Source: Prochlorococcus sp. AG-363-N20
Lineage (GTDB): Bacteria > Cyanobacteriota > Cyanobacteriia > PCC-6307 > Cyanobiaceae
DNA length: 64,000 bases
NCBI GenBank assembly: GCA_003280105.1
Contig: QCFX01000006.1
Location: 1 to 64,000, forward strand
Direction of reading: 5' to 3'
Both the position numbers and the translations under genes were made by a program. Positions 48,376-57,635 of the stretch are shown here, piece after piece. Numbering within the stretch: the first letter of the stretch is position 1; each line of letters starts with the position of its first letter. The notes below the pieces were generated by a model, which made no database searches, was not told the DNA's origin, and was given only the letters and a program-made list of their open reading frames with translations.

Positions 48376-49377
48376 TTAAGTAATAGCCCAAGTTCCAGAC
48401 ATTTGCGTCAACAAAGTTAGGCCTTGGTTATGAAACTGAGTCGCAAGTGGCTGTCGACTAATAACAAGTAAAAGGCAAATCCCAAACATATAAAGAATCG
48501 ACCAACGAAAAAGACCTTTGGCCCGATCTAAATCTTCTGGTGCCCTTTCTAACCTATGAACCATTTGATGGAAACGAGCATTAAAAGGAATCAGCAAAAC
48601 GCCATAAAGCAAGCCACCCTCTGGCAAAGCCCATACACCTAATGCACTCATAAGAATAGTGGCCCAGCCATAGCGAGAAATAGCCCTGGCAGTGACTACT
48701 GAACCCTTAACAACTGGAAGCATTGGTATCCCTACTGACTTGTAGTCATCTTTTAACAAAAGGGCCAACGCCCAAAAATGTGCGGGGGTCCAAACCATAA
48801 CTAACGAAAACAACCACCACCCACTCAATCCAACATGGCCTGTTGCTGCTGCTGCTCCAACTAAAGGAGGTATAGCTCCAGCAACTCCCCCAAAAACAAT
48901 ATTTTGAGATGTACGAGGTTTTAGGAATGCAGTATAAAGAAGCACATAACTACAGAGACCCAGCAAAGAGAGTCCTGCAGCTAAACAATTAACTCCACTC
49001 ACCAAGAGAGCTGCCGCTGCCAAAGTACAAGAAATCGCCCCTGCAAAGACTGCAGTTGGAGATAGTCGACCAGCAGGCAAAGCTCTATTGCTAGTTCGCT
49101 GCATTCGTCCATCAAGCTCTTGCTCCCAGAGACAGTTCAACGCTCCCGCTGCGGCGGCTGCAAGTGCACCTCCTCCTAAAGTGCATGCCAACCTTGGAGA
49201 GGGCAAAGGCCACCCTTCACTTAATGCCATTCCACCAAGAGTTGTTGCGAGCAACAAAGGTATTAAGCGCGGTTTTGCTACTTCCAGCCAAGGAGGCAGC
49301 TTAATACGTTTGCGAGAAGGTACTACCTGCTCACGCTGCAAATGGGTTGTAATCATCTCAGTTGTTGAACTAACCAT
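48376..49377 (-). CDS. ctaB: Haem O synthase (protohaem IX farnesyltransferase)
   Basis: Adds a farnesyl group to haem B to make haem O, for the aa3 oxidase encoded beside it. 333 residues from ATG 49377. UbiA-like: [39 protein letters not shown] (first Asp-rich motif), and [20 protein letters not shown] (second). About nine membrane segments. The start overlaps the 3' end of ctaA by 8 bases, so the two are translationally coupled. Confidence 0.93.
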   Translation of the reverse strand: MVSSTTEMITTHLQREQVVPSRKRIKLPPWLEVAKPRLIPLLLATTLGGMALSEGWPLPSPRLACTLGGGALAAAAAGALNCLWEQELDGRMQRTSNRALPAGRLSPTAVFAGAISCTLAAAALLVSGVNCLAAGLSLLGLCSYVLLYTAFLKPRTSQNIVFGGVAGAIPPLVGAAAATGHVGLSGWWLFSLVMVWTPAHFWALALLLKDDYKSVGIPMLPVVKGSVVTARAISRYGWATILMSALGVWALPEGGLLYGVLLIPFNARFHQMVHRLERAPEDLDRAKGLFRWSILYMFGICLLLVISRQPLATQFHNQGLTLLTQMSGTWAIT

Positions 49378-50299
49378 GGCAAGCTTCAAGAAGAGGTTGA
49401 TCTTTTAAAAGGAGAAGGTTGGAAGTAGAGCCTTGAGGGCTTCTACAACTCATAGCTGATAAAAAAGCCACTAGAAGAGCAGCTATTAATTGATGTCCAA
49501 TAGTCAAAGTTGGCTGAGAGAGGCCTAGATTGACTGACAGGAATCCCAAACAGACCTGCATCATTAAGAGGGTAGAGATCGTCAAAAGGAAAGGCCACTG
49601 ACTACGGGGCCATCCTTTAACCAAAAAAGAAGTAATTACAAGTATGAAAACAGAAAATGCCACAGGGATAGCCGAAAAGCGATGCCAAAAGAGCCATTGA
49701 CATGCCTGACCATGAATTAAACACCTTTGAGCTGCCCAGGTAGTAGCCATTCGTCCTCCAAGTAGACACTGACTCATCACACAAGCAAGCGATGTAATAC
49801 ACATCCAGCGCCACCAAGCTGGAGAAGCCAATCCATTAGGAACAAGCAATTTTTGTGCCAGAGCACTCATAATTGCCACCAGTGTCAAAGCCAATGCCAA
49901 ATGGGCTGTTACAACGCCTGAAGGCAAAAGCTGAAGAACGGTCATTGCACCAAGAGCGCCTTGAAAAAGAACCAAAAAAACTAAGAGTGCATAAATCCAA
50001 GGCAACCAAGCTGGCAAATGTGATCGCCATATCACAGCCAACCAAAGTTGAACGAGTAAAGCAATCCCAATTACAAAAGCATCTAATCGGTGGAACCATT
50101 CAAGAAATACTTGAAGATTCATTTGATGTCCTGGCAAAAATGAGCCAAAGCAAAGTGGCCAATCAGGACAAGCAAGACCCGCCTCCATTACCCTGGTCGC
50201 CCCACCCACAACAACCAAAGCTATAAGGGCCACAACCAAATGAGACGCAAGCTGAGCCAATCGCCAGTGACAAAAAGGAAGAGAGGAAGCTTTCGACAA
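49370..50299 (-). CDS. ctaA: Haem A synthase
   Basis: Oxidises haem O to haem A. 309 residues from TTG 50299, eight membrane segments. Haem-ligand histidines occur in [34 protein letters not shown] and [13 protein letters not shown]. The N-terminal [20 protein letters not shown] contains the conserved Cys pair of bacterial COX15 proteins. First gene of the minus-strand group that diverges from ctaC. Confidence 0.9.
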   Translation of the reverse strand: MSKASSLPFCHWRLAQLASHLVVALIALVVVGGATRVMEAGLACPDWPLCFGSFLPGHQMNLQVFLEWFHRLDAFVIGIALLVQLWLAVIWRSHLPAWLPWIYALLVFLVLFQGALGAMTVLQLLPSGVVTAHLALALTLVAIMSALAQKLLVPNGLASPAWWRWMCITSLACVMSQCLLGGRMATTWAAQRCLIHGQACQWLFWHRFSAIPVAFSVFILVITSFLVKGWPRSQWPFLLTISTLLMMQVCLGFLSVNLGLSQPTLTIGHQLIAALLVAFLSAMSCRSPQGSTSNLLLLKDQPLLEACHG

Positions 50300-50549
50300 T
50301 TCAGCTCAATGAAAGAGAAAAGGGTTTCTTAGAAAGTAGCGATTTAACTAATTACGTCATGTTGTATTGACGACTGCAACACAAGAAGTGCTTTTAGATG
50401 TCTCATCCCTGACAGAACCATTTTCAAAAATTCAAAGGAGAAAATTCTGTCAATTTCAATAAAAGTCTTAATTTCACCACGACTTGATAATGAAAAGATG
50501 CGAATGAAGAACTTTCTCAATAACCTGAATAAATACTTGGAGAAACGCA

Positions 50550-51374
50550 GTGCCGAACTCATCGGCCTTTTTGCTGCTTGTAATTAGCCTTTTGGTAACA
50601 ATCGGCGGCATTTGGATCGGTCAGAATGTAAATCTATTGCCCGTAGATGCGAGCAGCAATGCCCCTATCTATGACGAGTTGTTCAAGGTGCTTTTTAGTA
50701 TTGGGGCTGTACTTTTTTTAGGAATGCTTGCGGCTGTTGTTTATAGCTTGATTCGATTTCAGAAAAATCCTGAAGATTTAGAGGATGGGTTGGCACTTGA
50801 AGGAAACTTATCTCTAGAAATTTTTTGGACCGCGGTCCCCGCTGTAGTTGTTTTATTTGTAGGAATTTATAGCTATGACATTTACGATCGAATGGGAGGA
50901 ATGCAACCTCTACAAACAAATGGGCATGATCATCAAGCAATGCATCAAGAACAGCGCGTCTGGGGAGGAATTGGAGCGGGGCCGGTTGAATCAGACATGA
51001 GCAAGATTGCTGCTCCGCTCAAAATAGATGTCACCGCAATGCAATTCGCCTTCCTATTTCATTATCCACAAGGTGACATCATTTCAGGAGAATTGCATGT
51101 ACCTAAAGGACAACCAATAAGCATGAGAATGGAATCAAAAGATGTTATTCATGCTTTCTGGGTTCCTGAATTTCGCCTTAAGCAAGATGTAATTCCTGGC
51201 CAACCGACAATATTAAATTTCACCCCTACAAAGGCTGGGAGATACCCGATAATTTGTGCCGAGTTATGTGGGCCATACCATGGAGGTATGCGGTCAACAG
51301 TTGTAGTGGAAGAAGCAGATGAATACAAAGAATGGTTCAATAAAAATACCAAGGAGGTTATATCTGAATTATGA
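50550..51374 (+). CDS. ctaC: Cytochrome c oxidase subunit II
   Basis: Accepts electrons from cytochrome c6 or plastocyanin into the CuA site. 274 residues from GTG 50550. Two N-terminal membrane helices (FLLLVISLLVTIGGIWIGQ and VLFSIGAVLFLGMLAAVVYS), then EIFWTAVPAVVVLFVGIYSY. The CuA site is intact: DVIHAFWVPEFRLKQDVIPG and CAELCGPYHGGMRSTV. Stop TGA overlaps the ctaD ATG. Confidence 0.95.
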   Translation: MPNSSAFLLLVISLLVTIGGIWIGQNVNLLPVDASSNAPIYDELFKVLFSIGAVLFLGMLAAVVYSLIRFQKNPEDLEDGLALEGNLSLEIFWTAVPAVVVLFVGIYSYDIYDRMGGMQPLQTNGHDHQAMHQEQRVWGGIGAGPVESDMSKIAAPLKIDVTAMQFAFLFHYPQGDIISGELHVPKGQPISMRMESKDVIHAFWVPEFRLKQDVIPGQPTILNFTPTKAGRYPIICAELCGPYHGGMRSTVVVEEADEYKEWFNKNTKEVISEL

Positions 51375-53041
51375 CTATTGCAATCCCTCCTGCAAATGAA
51401 AATTCAGGAAAAAGCCTTCAGCCAAAAGGTTTATTTCGTTATTTTAGCTTCAGCCTAGACCATAAAGTAATTGGGCTGCAATATTTAGTCTTTGGCTTTC
51501 TTTTCTACTTAATAGGGGGTGCATTGGCTGGAGCGATTCGTATTGAGCTTACAAGCCCAATGTCTGATTTCATGCCCAGAGATATATACAACCAAGTGTT
51601 AACTCTTCATGGAACAATAATGATCTTTCTTTGGATTGTTCCTGTAGTTAATGGTGCTTTTGGTAATTATCTAATTCCATTTTATGTTGGGGCTCGTGAC
51701 ATGGCCTTCCCAAGGTTAAATGCCGTCGCCTTTTGGATGATTCCACCATCTGGATTGATGTTAATAAGCAGTTATTTCATAACTGGTGCCGCTCAATCTG
51801 GGTGGACCGCATACCCACCTCTAAGTATCTCTACGCCCGCTGCCGGACAAATAATTTGGATCCTAAGCGTATTGCTTTTAGGTGGGAGCTCTATTTTTGG
51901 TGGAATTAATTTCATCGCAACGATTCTCAAGTTAAGAAGACCTGGGTTAAAGCTCATGCAATTACCTATGTATTGCTGGGCAATGCTTGGAACCAGTATC
52001 TTGATAGTTCTCTCAACCCCTGTTCTTGCAGGCACACTAATCCTGTTGAGTTTCGACATCGTTGCTCATACAGGATTCTTCAACCCAGAACTTGGTGGCA
52101 ACGTTATTGTCTACCAACATCTTTTTTGGTTTTACTCGCACCCTGCTGTTTACATAATGGTTCTACCAGCTTTTGGGCTGGTAAGTGAAATCCTTCCTGT
52201 ACATTGCCGCAAACCACTATTTGGCTACACAACAATGGTCTATTCAATTATGGCAATTGTTGTTCTAGGTTTAGTTGTATGGGCTCACCATATGTTTACA
52301 AGTGGCACTCCTCCATGGATGCGCCTTTTCTTCACTATTGCCACATCATTTATTGCAGTGCCAACGGGTATCAAATTTTTTAATTGGGTTGCAACTCTGT
52401 GGGGTGGACGGATATCCCTTAACTCTGCTGTCCTCTTCTCCTGTGGATTCATTGTGAATTTTGTATTAGGGGGAATTACCGGGGTAGCCCTTGCGCAAGT
52501 TCCTTTTGATGTACATGTGCATGACACCTACTTTGTAGTCGCCCATTTTCACTATATTGTCTATGGTGGTTCAGTCTTTGTGATTTTCTCATCTATTTAC
52601 CATTGGTACCCGAAATTCACAGGGCGCATGCTCAATGAAAATATTGGAAGACTACACTTCATTTTGACTTTTATAGGTTTTAATCTGTGTTTTGCACCAC
52701 AACATTGGCTTGGCCTAAATGGAATGCCTAGGCGAGTTGCTGAATATGACCCTCAATTCACATTCGTTAATCAACTGAGCAGTGTCGGAGCTTTGCTCAT
52801 GGCAATAAGTACTTTGCCTTTCTTATGGAACGTTATTCAAAGTGCTTACAAAGGTCCCATCGCTGGGGATAATCCATGGCGAGCACTTACTCCTGAATGG
52901 CTAACAAGCTCGCCGCCGCCTGTTGAGAATTGGGCTGGGAAAGCACCATTAGTAACCGAACCATATGGATATGGTTACAAAACCAGTTCAAGCAAAACCG
53001 GTTCAAAGCCTCAAGAGGAGTTAGCAGAGGAAAAGCAATGA
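51371..53041 (+). CDS. ctaD: Cytochrome c oxidase subunit I
   Basis: Core catalytic subunit with haem a and the a3-CuB centre. 556 residues, twelve membrane helices. Visible: LTLHGTIMIFLWIVPVVNGA, FWFYSHPAVYIMVLPAFGLV (CuB His), LVVWAHHMFTSGTPPW (two CuB His), and DTYFVVAHFHYIVYGGSVFV (haem ligands). The proton-channel Glu of type A1 is replaced in part (SHPAVYI without VE), which is a feature to check. ATGA links it to ctaE. Confidence 0.95.
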   Translation: MTIAIPPANENSGKSLQPKGLFRYFSFSLDHKVIGLQYLVFGFLFYLIGGALAGAIRIELTSPMSDFMPRDIYNQVLTLHGTIMIFLWIVPVVNGAFGNYLIPFYVGARDMAFPRLNAVAFWMIPPSGLMLISSYFITGAAQSGWTAYPPLSISTPAAGQIIWILSVLLLGGSSIFGGINFIATILKLRRPGLKLMQLPMYCWAMLGTSILIVLSTPVLAGTLILLSFDIVAHTGFFNPELGGNVIVYQHLFWFYSHPAVYIMVLPAFGLVSEILPVHCRKPLFGYTTMVYSIMAIVVLGLVVWAHHMFTSGTPPWMRLFFTIATSFIAVPTGIKFFNWVATLWGGRISLNSAVLFSCGFIVNFVLGGITGVALAQVPFDVHVHDTYFVVAHFHYIVYGGSVFVIFSSIYHWYPKFTGRMLNENIGRLHFILTFIGFNLCFAPQHWLGLNGMPRRVAEYDPQFTFVNQLSSVGALLMAISTLPFLWNVIQSAYKGPIAGDNPWRALTPEWLTSSPPPVENWAGKAPLVTEPYGYGYKTSSSKTGSKPQEELAEEKQ

Positions 53042-53640
53042 CAGCAGTGAATCAGGTCGAAATTGCTTCTGAGTTGGATAGCGAACAAGCCACTAGTCAT
53101 GAAGATCATCGTTTATTTGGTTTGGTTACTTTCCTAATAGCTGATGGCATGACCTTTGCAGGGTTCTTTGCTGCTTATCTCACTTTCAAAGCCGTCAACC
53201 CTCTTCTTCCAGGTGCAATTTATGAACTTGAGCTACCCCTTCCAACCATTAATACAATTCTACTTCTGGTAAGTAGCGCTACCTTTCATAAGGCTGGAAC
53301 AGCACTTAAACAGAATGATTCAAAACGCTGTCAAAAATGGCTACTCATAACAGCAACCCTTGGGTTGGGTTTTTTGGCCAGCCAAATGGTTGAGTACTTC
53401 ACGCTTCCTTTTGGTCTAACAGACAATTTATATGCAAGTACTTTTTATGCTTTAACAGGATTTCATGGACTTCATGTAACACTAGGAGCAATAATGATCT
53501 TTATCGTTTGGTGGCAAGCAAGGAGCCCAAACGGACGCATTACAAGTGAAAACAATTTTCCTTTAGAAGCTGCCGAGCTCTATTGGCACTTTGTGGATGG
53601 AATCTGGGTCATTCTTTTTGTCATTCTGTACCTACTCTAA
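53038..53640 (+). CDS. ctaE: Cytochrome c oxidase subunit III
   Basis: 200 residues from ATG 53038, overlapping the ctaD stop by four bases. Membrane segments include LFGLVTFLIADGMTFAGFFA, TINTILLLVSSATFHKAG and the C-terminal WHFVDGIWVILFVILYLL, all typical. Residues TGFHGLHVTLGAIMIFIVWW are conserved. Completes the three-gene oxidase operon. Confidence 0.95.
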   Translation: MTAVNQVEIASELDSEQATSHEDHRLFGLVTFLIADGMTFAGFFAAYLTFKAVNPLLPGAIYELELPLPTINTILLLVSSATFHKAGTALKQNDSKRCQKWLLITATLGLGFLASQMVEYFTLPFGLTDNLYASTFYALTGFHGLHVTLGAIMIFIVWWQARSPNGRITSENNFPLEAAELYWHFVDGIWVILFVILYLL

Positions 53641-53732
53641 AAAGTAAATTTGATACCAGAAGAAAAAGTTTCAACAAATTCCTTGCCACAATTGAACTTC
53701 CGAAGCAGAATTAATTTAATTAAAATACCCAA

Positions 53733-54104
53733 ATGCTCGAAGGCAAAGAACTCCTGGACAAAGCCAGGTCTTTAAGCAATCGTCCCGAGGATGAGATTGC
53801 ACGTGGATGTGGGTATGTAGGGCCAAGTGGAAGGGTTCTTCGCAAAAGCTTTTATAAAGCCCTTGTAGAAGCAAAGGGTTACAAGCTTCGTAATACAGGA
53901 AGGCCTGGCGGAAGATCCTCACGAGGCAGACAAGCCGAGTTCAAAACTAAAGTTCATGGGAACGGAAACCTCTTAATTGGTCATGCTTACACTCGAAAAC
54001 TCGGACTAGAGCCTGGTCAAGAGTTCCGCATAGAAATTCGAAAAGATTCTGGAGCTATTTGGCTAATGCCCCTGAACGGAAAAGAACTTAAGCCAAAAAC
54101 TTAA
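53733..54104 (+). CDS. cyAbrB-type transcriptional regulator
   Basis: 123 residues. The N-terminal LEGKELLDKARSLSNRPED and GCGYVGPSGRVLRKSFYKAL, then a Gly/Arg linker GRPGGRSSRGRQ, and the C-terminal AbrB-like DNA-binding beta part (KTKVHGNGNLLIGHAYTRKL, EFRIEIRKDSGAIWLMPL). Cyanobacterial AbrB regulators influence nitrogen and carbon genes (family knowledge). It sits 92 bases after ctaE, so it may be separately transcribed. Confidence 0.88.
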   Translation: MLEGKELLDKARSLSNRPEDEIARGCGYVGPSGRVLRKSFYKALVEAKGYKLRNTGRPGGRSSRGRQAEFKTKVHGNGNLLIGHAYTRKLGLEPGQEFRIEIRKDSGAIWLMPLNGKELKPKT

Positions 54105-54130
54105 AAAGCTTCAATCAAAAAGGCTCAAAT

Positions 54131-54161
54131 ATCAAAGTCTTCGTTAAAAAAAGATTTTGAT
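54131..54161. terminator. Inverted repeat between cyAbrB and ribE
   Basis: ATCAAAGTCTT (54131-54141) pairs with AAGATTTTGAT (54151-54161) with one G-T wobble and a nine-base loop. It lies between two convergent genes, so it may end both transcripts, but no T-run follows directly on either strand. Confidence 0.4.
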
Positions 54162-54826
54162 CAACTCCATCCATTTTGATCCAACCAATCTTGGGTTATC
54201 TCAGGAGGGGGATTGCTTGATTGGTTTATATCATTAATAGACTGGGCGCCTAGCAATGATTCAACATATTTGGCCATTAAATCAACTTCGAGGTTTACAA
54301 ACGTGCCAGCAAGCAAATGCTCTAAAGAGGTATTAGTCCATGTATGAGGTATGACTGCTATCCAAAAATGAGATCCATTTTTGGATAGCCCTGCGACCGT
54401 AAGACTGATTCCATCAACTGAGACACTGGCTTTTTCGCACATATACTTCTCAAAAAACGAGTTTTGCCAAGACAGCTCTAAACGCCAAGAATCTTTTGAA
54501 GAGTCTATGGATATAACCTTTCCTAGCCCATCAACATGGCCACTAACTAGGTGGCCACCTAGGCGGTCTGAGAAACGAAGTGCTCGCTCAAGATTTACAA
54601 AACCACCCTTTTCAGATTTGATTCCAAGTGTTGTCCGGCTTAATGTTTCCTCACTTACATCAGCAATAAATCCTCCTCTATAACAATCAGCAACAGTTAG
54701 GCAAACACCATCAACAGCAATACTTTCCCCAAGAGTCAAATCAGAGAAAGTCTCGCACCCAGTCACTAACAAGCGATTCCCTTTCTTAGTGACTTTGCCT
54801 ACTGCCTGGATCAAACCTGTAAACAT
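54161..54826 (-). CDS. ribE: Riboflavin synthase alpha subunit
   Basis: Dismutates two lumazines to riboflavin. 221 residues from ATG 54826, giving the canonical start MFTGLIQAVGKVTKKGNRL. Two lumazine-binding repeats: one with GESIAVDGVCLTVAD and the other with KASVSVDGISLTVAGLSK. Convergent with cyAbrB. It is upstream-adjacent to the BFN gene on the other strand. Confidence 0.94.
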   Translation of the reverse strand: MFTGLIQAVGKVTKKGNRLLVTGCETFSDLTLGESIAVDGVCLTVADCYRGGFIADVSEETLSRTTLGIKSEKGGFVNLERALRFSDRLGGHLVSGHVDGLGKVISIDSSKDSWRLELSWQNSFFEKYMCEKASVSVDGISLTVAGLSKNGSHFWIAVIPHTWTNTSLEHLLAGTFVNLEVDLMAKYVESLLGAQSINDINQSSNPPPEITQDWLDQNGWS

Positions 54827-54885
54827 AAAAACTGCCTGCCTCAAAAATCCTTAGCCATAATCGGACAAAGACTGATGGAGGGAAA

Positions 54886-55482
54886 GTGGTCGAAATGAGC
54901 GTAATTGGTCTAGCGATGGATGCATCAAATCGCAGCCCAATAATTTTGCTTCGTGACCAATCTGGTCGCAGGCAAGTTCCCATATGGGTAGACCATGAAC
55001 AAGCACGAAACATTATTGCTGGAATTGATTCTTATTCCCCTAACAAGCCATTGAGTCATGACTTGATGATTTGTTTGTTAGATGCAGGTAACCTTCATCT
55101 TGATCGAATTATCATTCATTCAGTCAAAGAAAATGCTTTTGAAGCAGTATTAAAACTGAAAAGAGTTGACTCTAAGAAGAAGCGTAATGTTGATTCAACT
55201 GATAGCACTCCCGATTCCCCACTTATAGAAATTGAATCTCGGCCAAGCGATGCTATTGCATTAGCCGTCCGTACACCATGTTCTATTTGGATGCTTGAAG
55301 AGGTGGTTGCAGAAGCATCAATACCAGTCGACGCTGAAGCAGACCAACAAGATCAGAATCAATTTCGTAGCTTTATAAATGATATAAGCCCCGCAGATCT
55401 AATTCGACAACTAAAAGACAACAGTCAAGTCAATGAAGAAATTATCGATCCAAACAAATTCAACCAGGAGAATCCAAATTAA
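54886..55482 (+). CDS. Bifunctional nuclease family protein (DUF151/BFN)
   Basis: 198 residues. Start GTG 54886 (ATG 54895 is an alternative). Family core: MSVIGLAMDASNRSPIILL, QVPIWVDHEQARNIIAG, and IEIESRPSDAIALAVRTPC. Plant and bacterial members have DNase/RNase activity in vitro (family knowledge). The C-terminus is acidic and Gln-rich. It overlaps the next gene by 50 bases. Confidence 0.87.
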   Translation: MVEMSVIGLAMDASNRSPIILLRDQSGRRQVPIWVDHEQARNIIAGIDSYSPNKPLSHDLMICLLDAGNLHLDRIIIHSVKENAFEAVLKLKRVDSKKKRNVDSTDSTPDSPLIEIESRPSDAIALAVRTPCSIWMLEEVVAEASIPVDAEADQQDQNQFRSFINDISPADLIRQLKDNSQVNEEIIDPNKFNQENPN

Positions 55483-56614
55483 AGAAGTTCGACGAACCTT
55501 TGGCAATGGGCGAAAGGTGAGTCTTTTCACGCTTGGGACTATGCGAGCCTTAGCCTCAGAAGCTCAAATGTATGCCGTTCTCAAAGAAGCATGCTTAGCT
55601 GGAATAAATCATATAGAAACTGCTCCAGCATATGGACCTGCAGAAAGCTTTCTTGGGAAAGCACTTGAAAGGCTAAGAAAAACAGGTCTTCAGCCAAAAG
55701 GGGGGTGGGTAATAACAAGCAAACTACTTCCAGGCGTTGGTTTGCATGAAGGTAAGCAACAATTAAAAAGTATCTTAAAAAGGATAGGCATCAAAAGAGT
55801 TGACAACCTTGCTGTTCATGGGCTAAATCGAGCAGATCATCTTGATTGGGCAATTAAGGGAGACGGCGCCGATTTATTTCAATGGGCAAAGGATAAAGGT
55901 CTTATTGGACAAATTGGGTTTAGCTCACACGGCTCCTTTTCACTTATTGAAGAAGCCATAGAAAGCAACAGATTCAAATTCTGCAGCCTTCACCTACATT
56001 TACTCGATTCAAAAAGACTGCCTTTAGCAAAACTCGCTTTACAAAAAGAGATGGGTGTAATGGCCATTTCACCTGCCGATAAAGGAGGTCGGTTACAAGA
56101 ACCTAGTAAGACATTAATAAAAGATTGTGCACCAATTTCGCCGCTAGAACTTGCATATAGATTTCTATTGGCTGAGGGAATTAGCACCCTAACGTTAGGA
56201 GCAAGCATCCCAGAAGATCTAAATCTTGCAAAAAAGCTTGCTCGAGCCGAAGAACCTCTTCAAGAGATTGAAAAAAGGTCTATACAAAACCTCCATGAAG
56301 CTTCTAGAGAACGATTGGGAAACACTGCATGTGAGCAATGCCAAGCATGTCTACCTTGTCCAAACAATGTCCCAATACCAAATATTCTTTCTCTTCGTAA
56401 TCTCTTAATCGGCCATCATCTAGAAGCCTTTACCAAAGAACGTTACAACCTAATTGGAAGGGCAGGGCATTGGTGGGAATCAATCAATGCAAGTGCTTGC
56501 GAGAAGTGTGGTGAATGCATTCCCCGCTGCCCTTATAACTTACCTATACCCAAACTATTAGAAGAGACACACGCAAAACTAGTGGATTCTCCTAGAAGGC
56601 GATTATGGGGTTGA
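55433..56614 (+). CDS. Aldo/keto reductase with two C-terminal 4Fe-4S sites
   Basis: 393 residues. Residues about 20-290 form an aldo/keto reductase barrel (FTLGTMRALASEAQMYAVLK, HIETAPAYGPAESFLGKAL, NLAVHGLNRADHLDWA). The C-terminal part holds ferredoxin-like clusters CEQCQACLPCPNNVPIPN and CEKCGECIPRCPYNLPIP. The pair is typical of a cyanobacterial group; substrate unknown. ATG 55433 overlaps the previous gene by 50 bases, and its 3' end overlaps the facing gene by 12. Confidence 0.88.
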   Translation: MKKLSIQTNSTRRIQIKEVRRTFGNGRKVSLFTLGTMRALASEAQMYAVLKEACLAGINHIETAPAYGPAESFLGKALERLRKTGLQPKGGWVITSKLLPGVGLHEGKQQLKSILKRIGIKRVDNLAVHGLNRADHLDWAIKGDGADLFQWAKDKGLIGQIGFSSHGSFSLIEEAIESNRFKFCSLHLHLLDSKRLPLAKLALQKEMGVMAISPADKGGRLQEPSKTLIKDCAPISPLELAYRFLLAEGISTLTLGASIPEDLNLAKKLARAEEPLQEIEKRSIQNLHEASRERLGNTACEQCQACLPCPNNVPIPNILSLRNLLIGHHLEAFTKERYNLIGRAGHWWESINASACEKCGECIPRCPYNLPIPKLLEETHAKLVDSPRRRLWG

Positions 56615-57607
56615 CAACTTCCATAATTCCGCGAGTTTCTTTTTTCCTTGATCATCAAGAGGCGAAAGCGACCAACTGTTTTCCCAAAGATTTTGAAGTG
56701 GAGATAGTTCTGATTGATAAAAACCTGGTATTGCATTAAAAGTAGTTGTTAGATCTTTCGAAGAAAGGGGTGGAATCCATCCTTTTCCCAATAAATCTCC
56801 AACTAATGGCATTCCCCAAGCTGTTTTGAGCCATGCCGCAGGGAACGGCTCCTTAGATGCAATGGGACGTACTAAAAAAGTCCAATGCAACGGAAATCCA
56901 TCAATAGGCAATGCAATTTTTAACCGTGGATCTCGGCGCAAAATTCGCGCGCATCTATACAAAGGCAGAATGGCTACTTGTGCCTTTCCAGACAGCAACC
57001 AATTCAATCCGTTTCGATCATCAAAAGCTGTTGCTTGAAGTCTCAAACGCCTCAAGCTATTAGCTCCTTTGATTCGTTCAGCAATAGAAATAAGAAGGCG
57101 AGGGCTCTCCGGGAACACAACACGGCCTTTTAAATTTGAACTTAACAACACTTCCCAAGTTTCTTTTGCTTCTGAGAGCCATTGATCCCCATTCCTAAAA
57201 ACCATCACCCATGGACTCAGACCAACTGGAAAAGCCTTCAAAGCCAACTCAGGGCCTAGGCTCTCCACAAAATCATGCGCTTTATTAGCAAGTCGAGTTG
57301 ACAATTCATTAGCCTCAATTGGTTGCAATAGTTCAGTTGACAATGAAGCAAGCCAACCATCACTAATTGCTAAAAGATCGGCCTGAAGAGTTTTGCTTGA
57401 AACGAGAACTTCAAAATCAGATTCATTCTTGATAACACTAAATTGCCAAGGTAGTGGCAAAGTTTTGAACAATTCACTTGGTAGTGTTTCTGCAGTAGCT
57501 CTAAGCAATGGATTAGTCAAGCCCTTCTGGCAGCCGGCCAAACTTGTAAGCCCAGCCAAAAGGCCTAATTGCAAAAATTGCCTTCTACCCAGAATTAATG
57601 TGTTCAT
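56603..57607 (-). CDS. Periplasmic substrate-binding lipoprotein with Tat-like signal
   Basis: 334 residues. N-terminus GRRQFLQLGLLAGLTSLAGC combines a twin-arginine motif and a lipobox, so it is probably Tat-exported and lipid-anchored. The mature domain resembles extracellular binding proteins of the iron/polyamine type (LQADLLAISDGWLASLSTEL, VGLSPWVMVFRNGDQWLSEA, GKAQVAILPLYRCARILRR). Last gene of the topA operon; 28 bases after UPF0284. No permease or ATPase adjoins it. Substrate unknown. Confidence 0.75.
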   Translation of the reverse strand: MNTLILGRRQFLQLGLLAGLTSLAGCQKGLTNPLLRATAETLPSELFKTLPLPWQFSVIKNESDFEVLVSSKTLQADLLAISDGWLASLSTELLQPIEANELSTRLANKAHDFVESLGPELALKAFPVGLSPWVMVFRNGDQWLSEAKETWEVLLSSNLKGRVVFPESPRLLISIAERIKGANSLRRLRLQATAFDDRNGLNWLLSGKAQVAILPLYRCARILRRDPRLKIALPIDGFPLHWTFLVRPIASKEPFPAAWLKTAWGMPLVGDLLGKGWIPPLSSKDLTTTFNAIPGFYQSELSPLQNLWENSWSLSPLDDQGKKKLAELWKLSTP

Positions 57608-57635
57608 AGTTTAGGTATTAGAAGATTGAATGGCT

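Noticed and set aside
51371-53041. Possible B-type or alternative oxidase in place of aa3
   Set aside because: The cluster has subunits I-III with a full CuA site plus ctaA and ctaB, so it is a normal aa3-type oxidase set. The subunit I detail near the first CuB ligand is noted only as a point to check.
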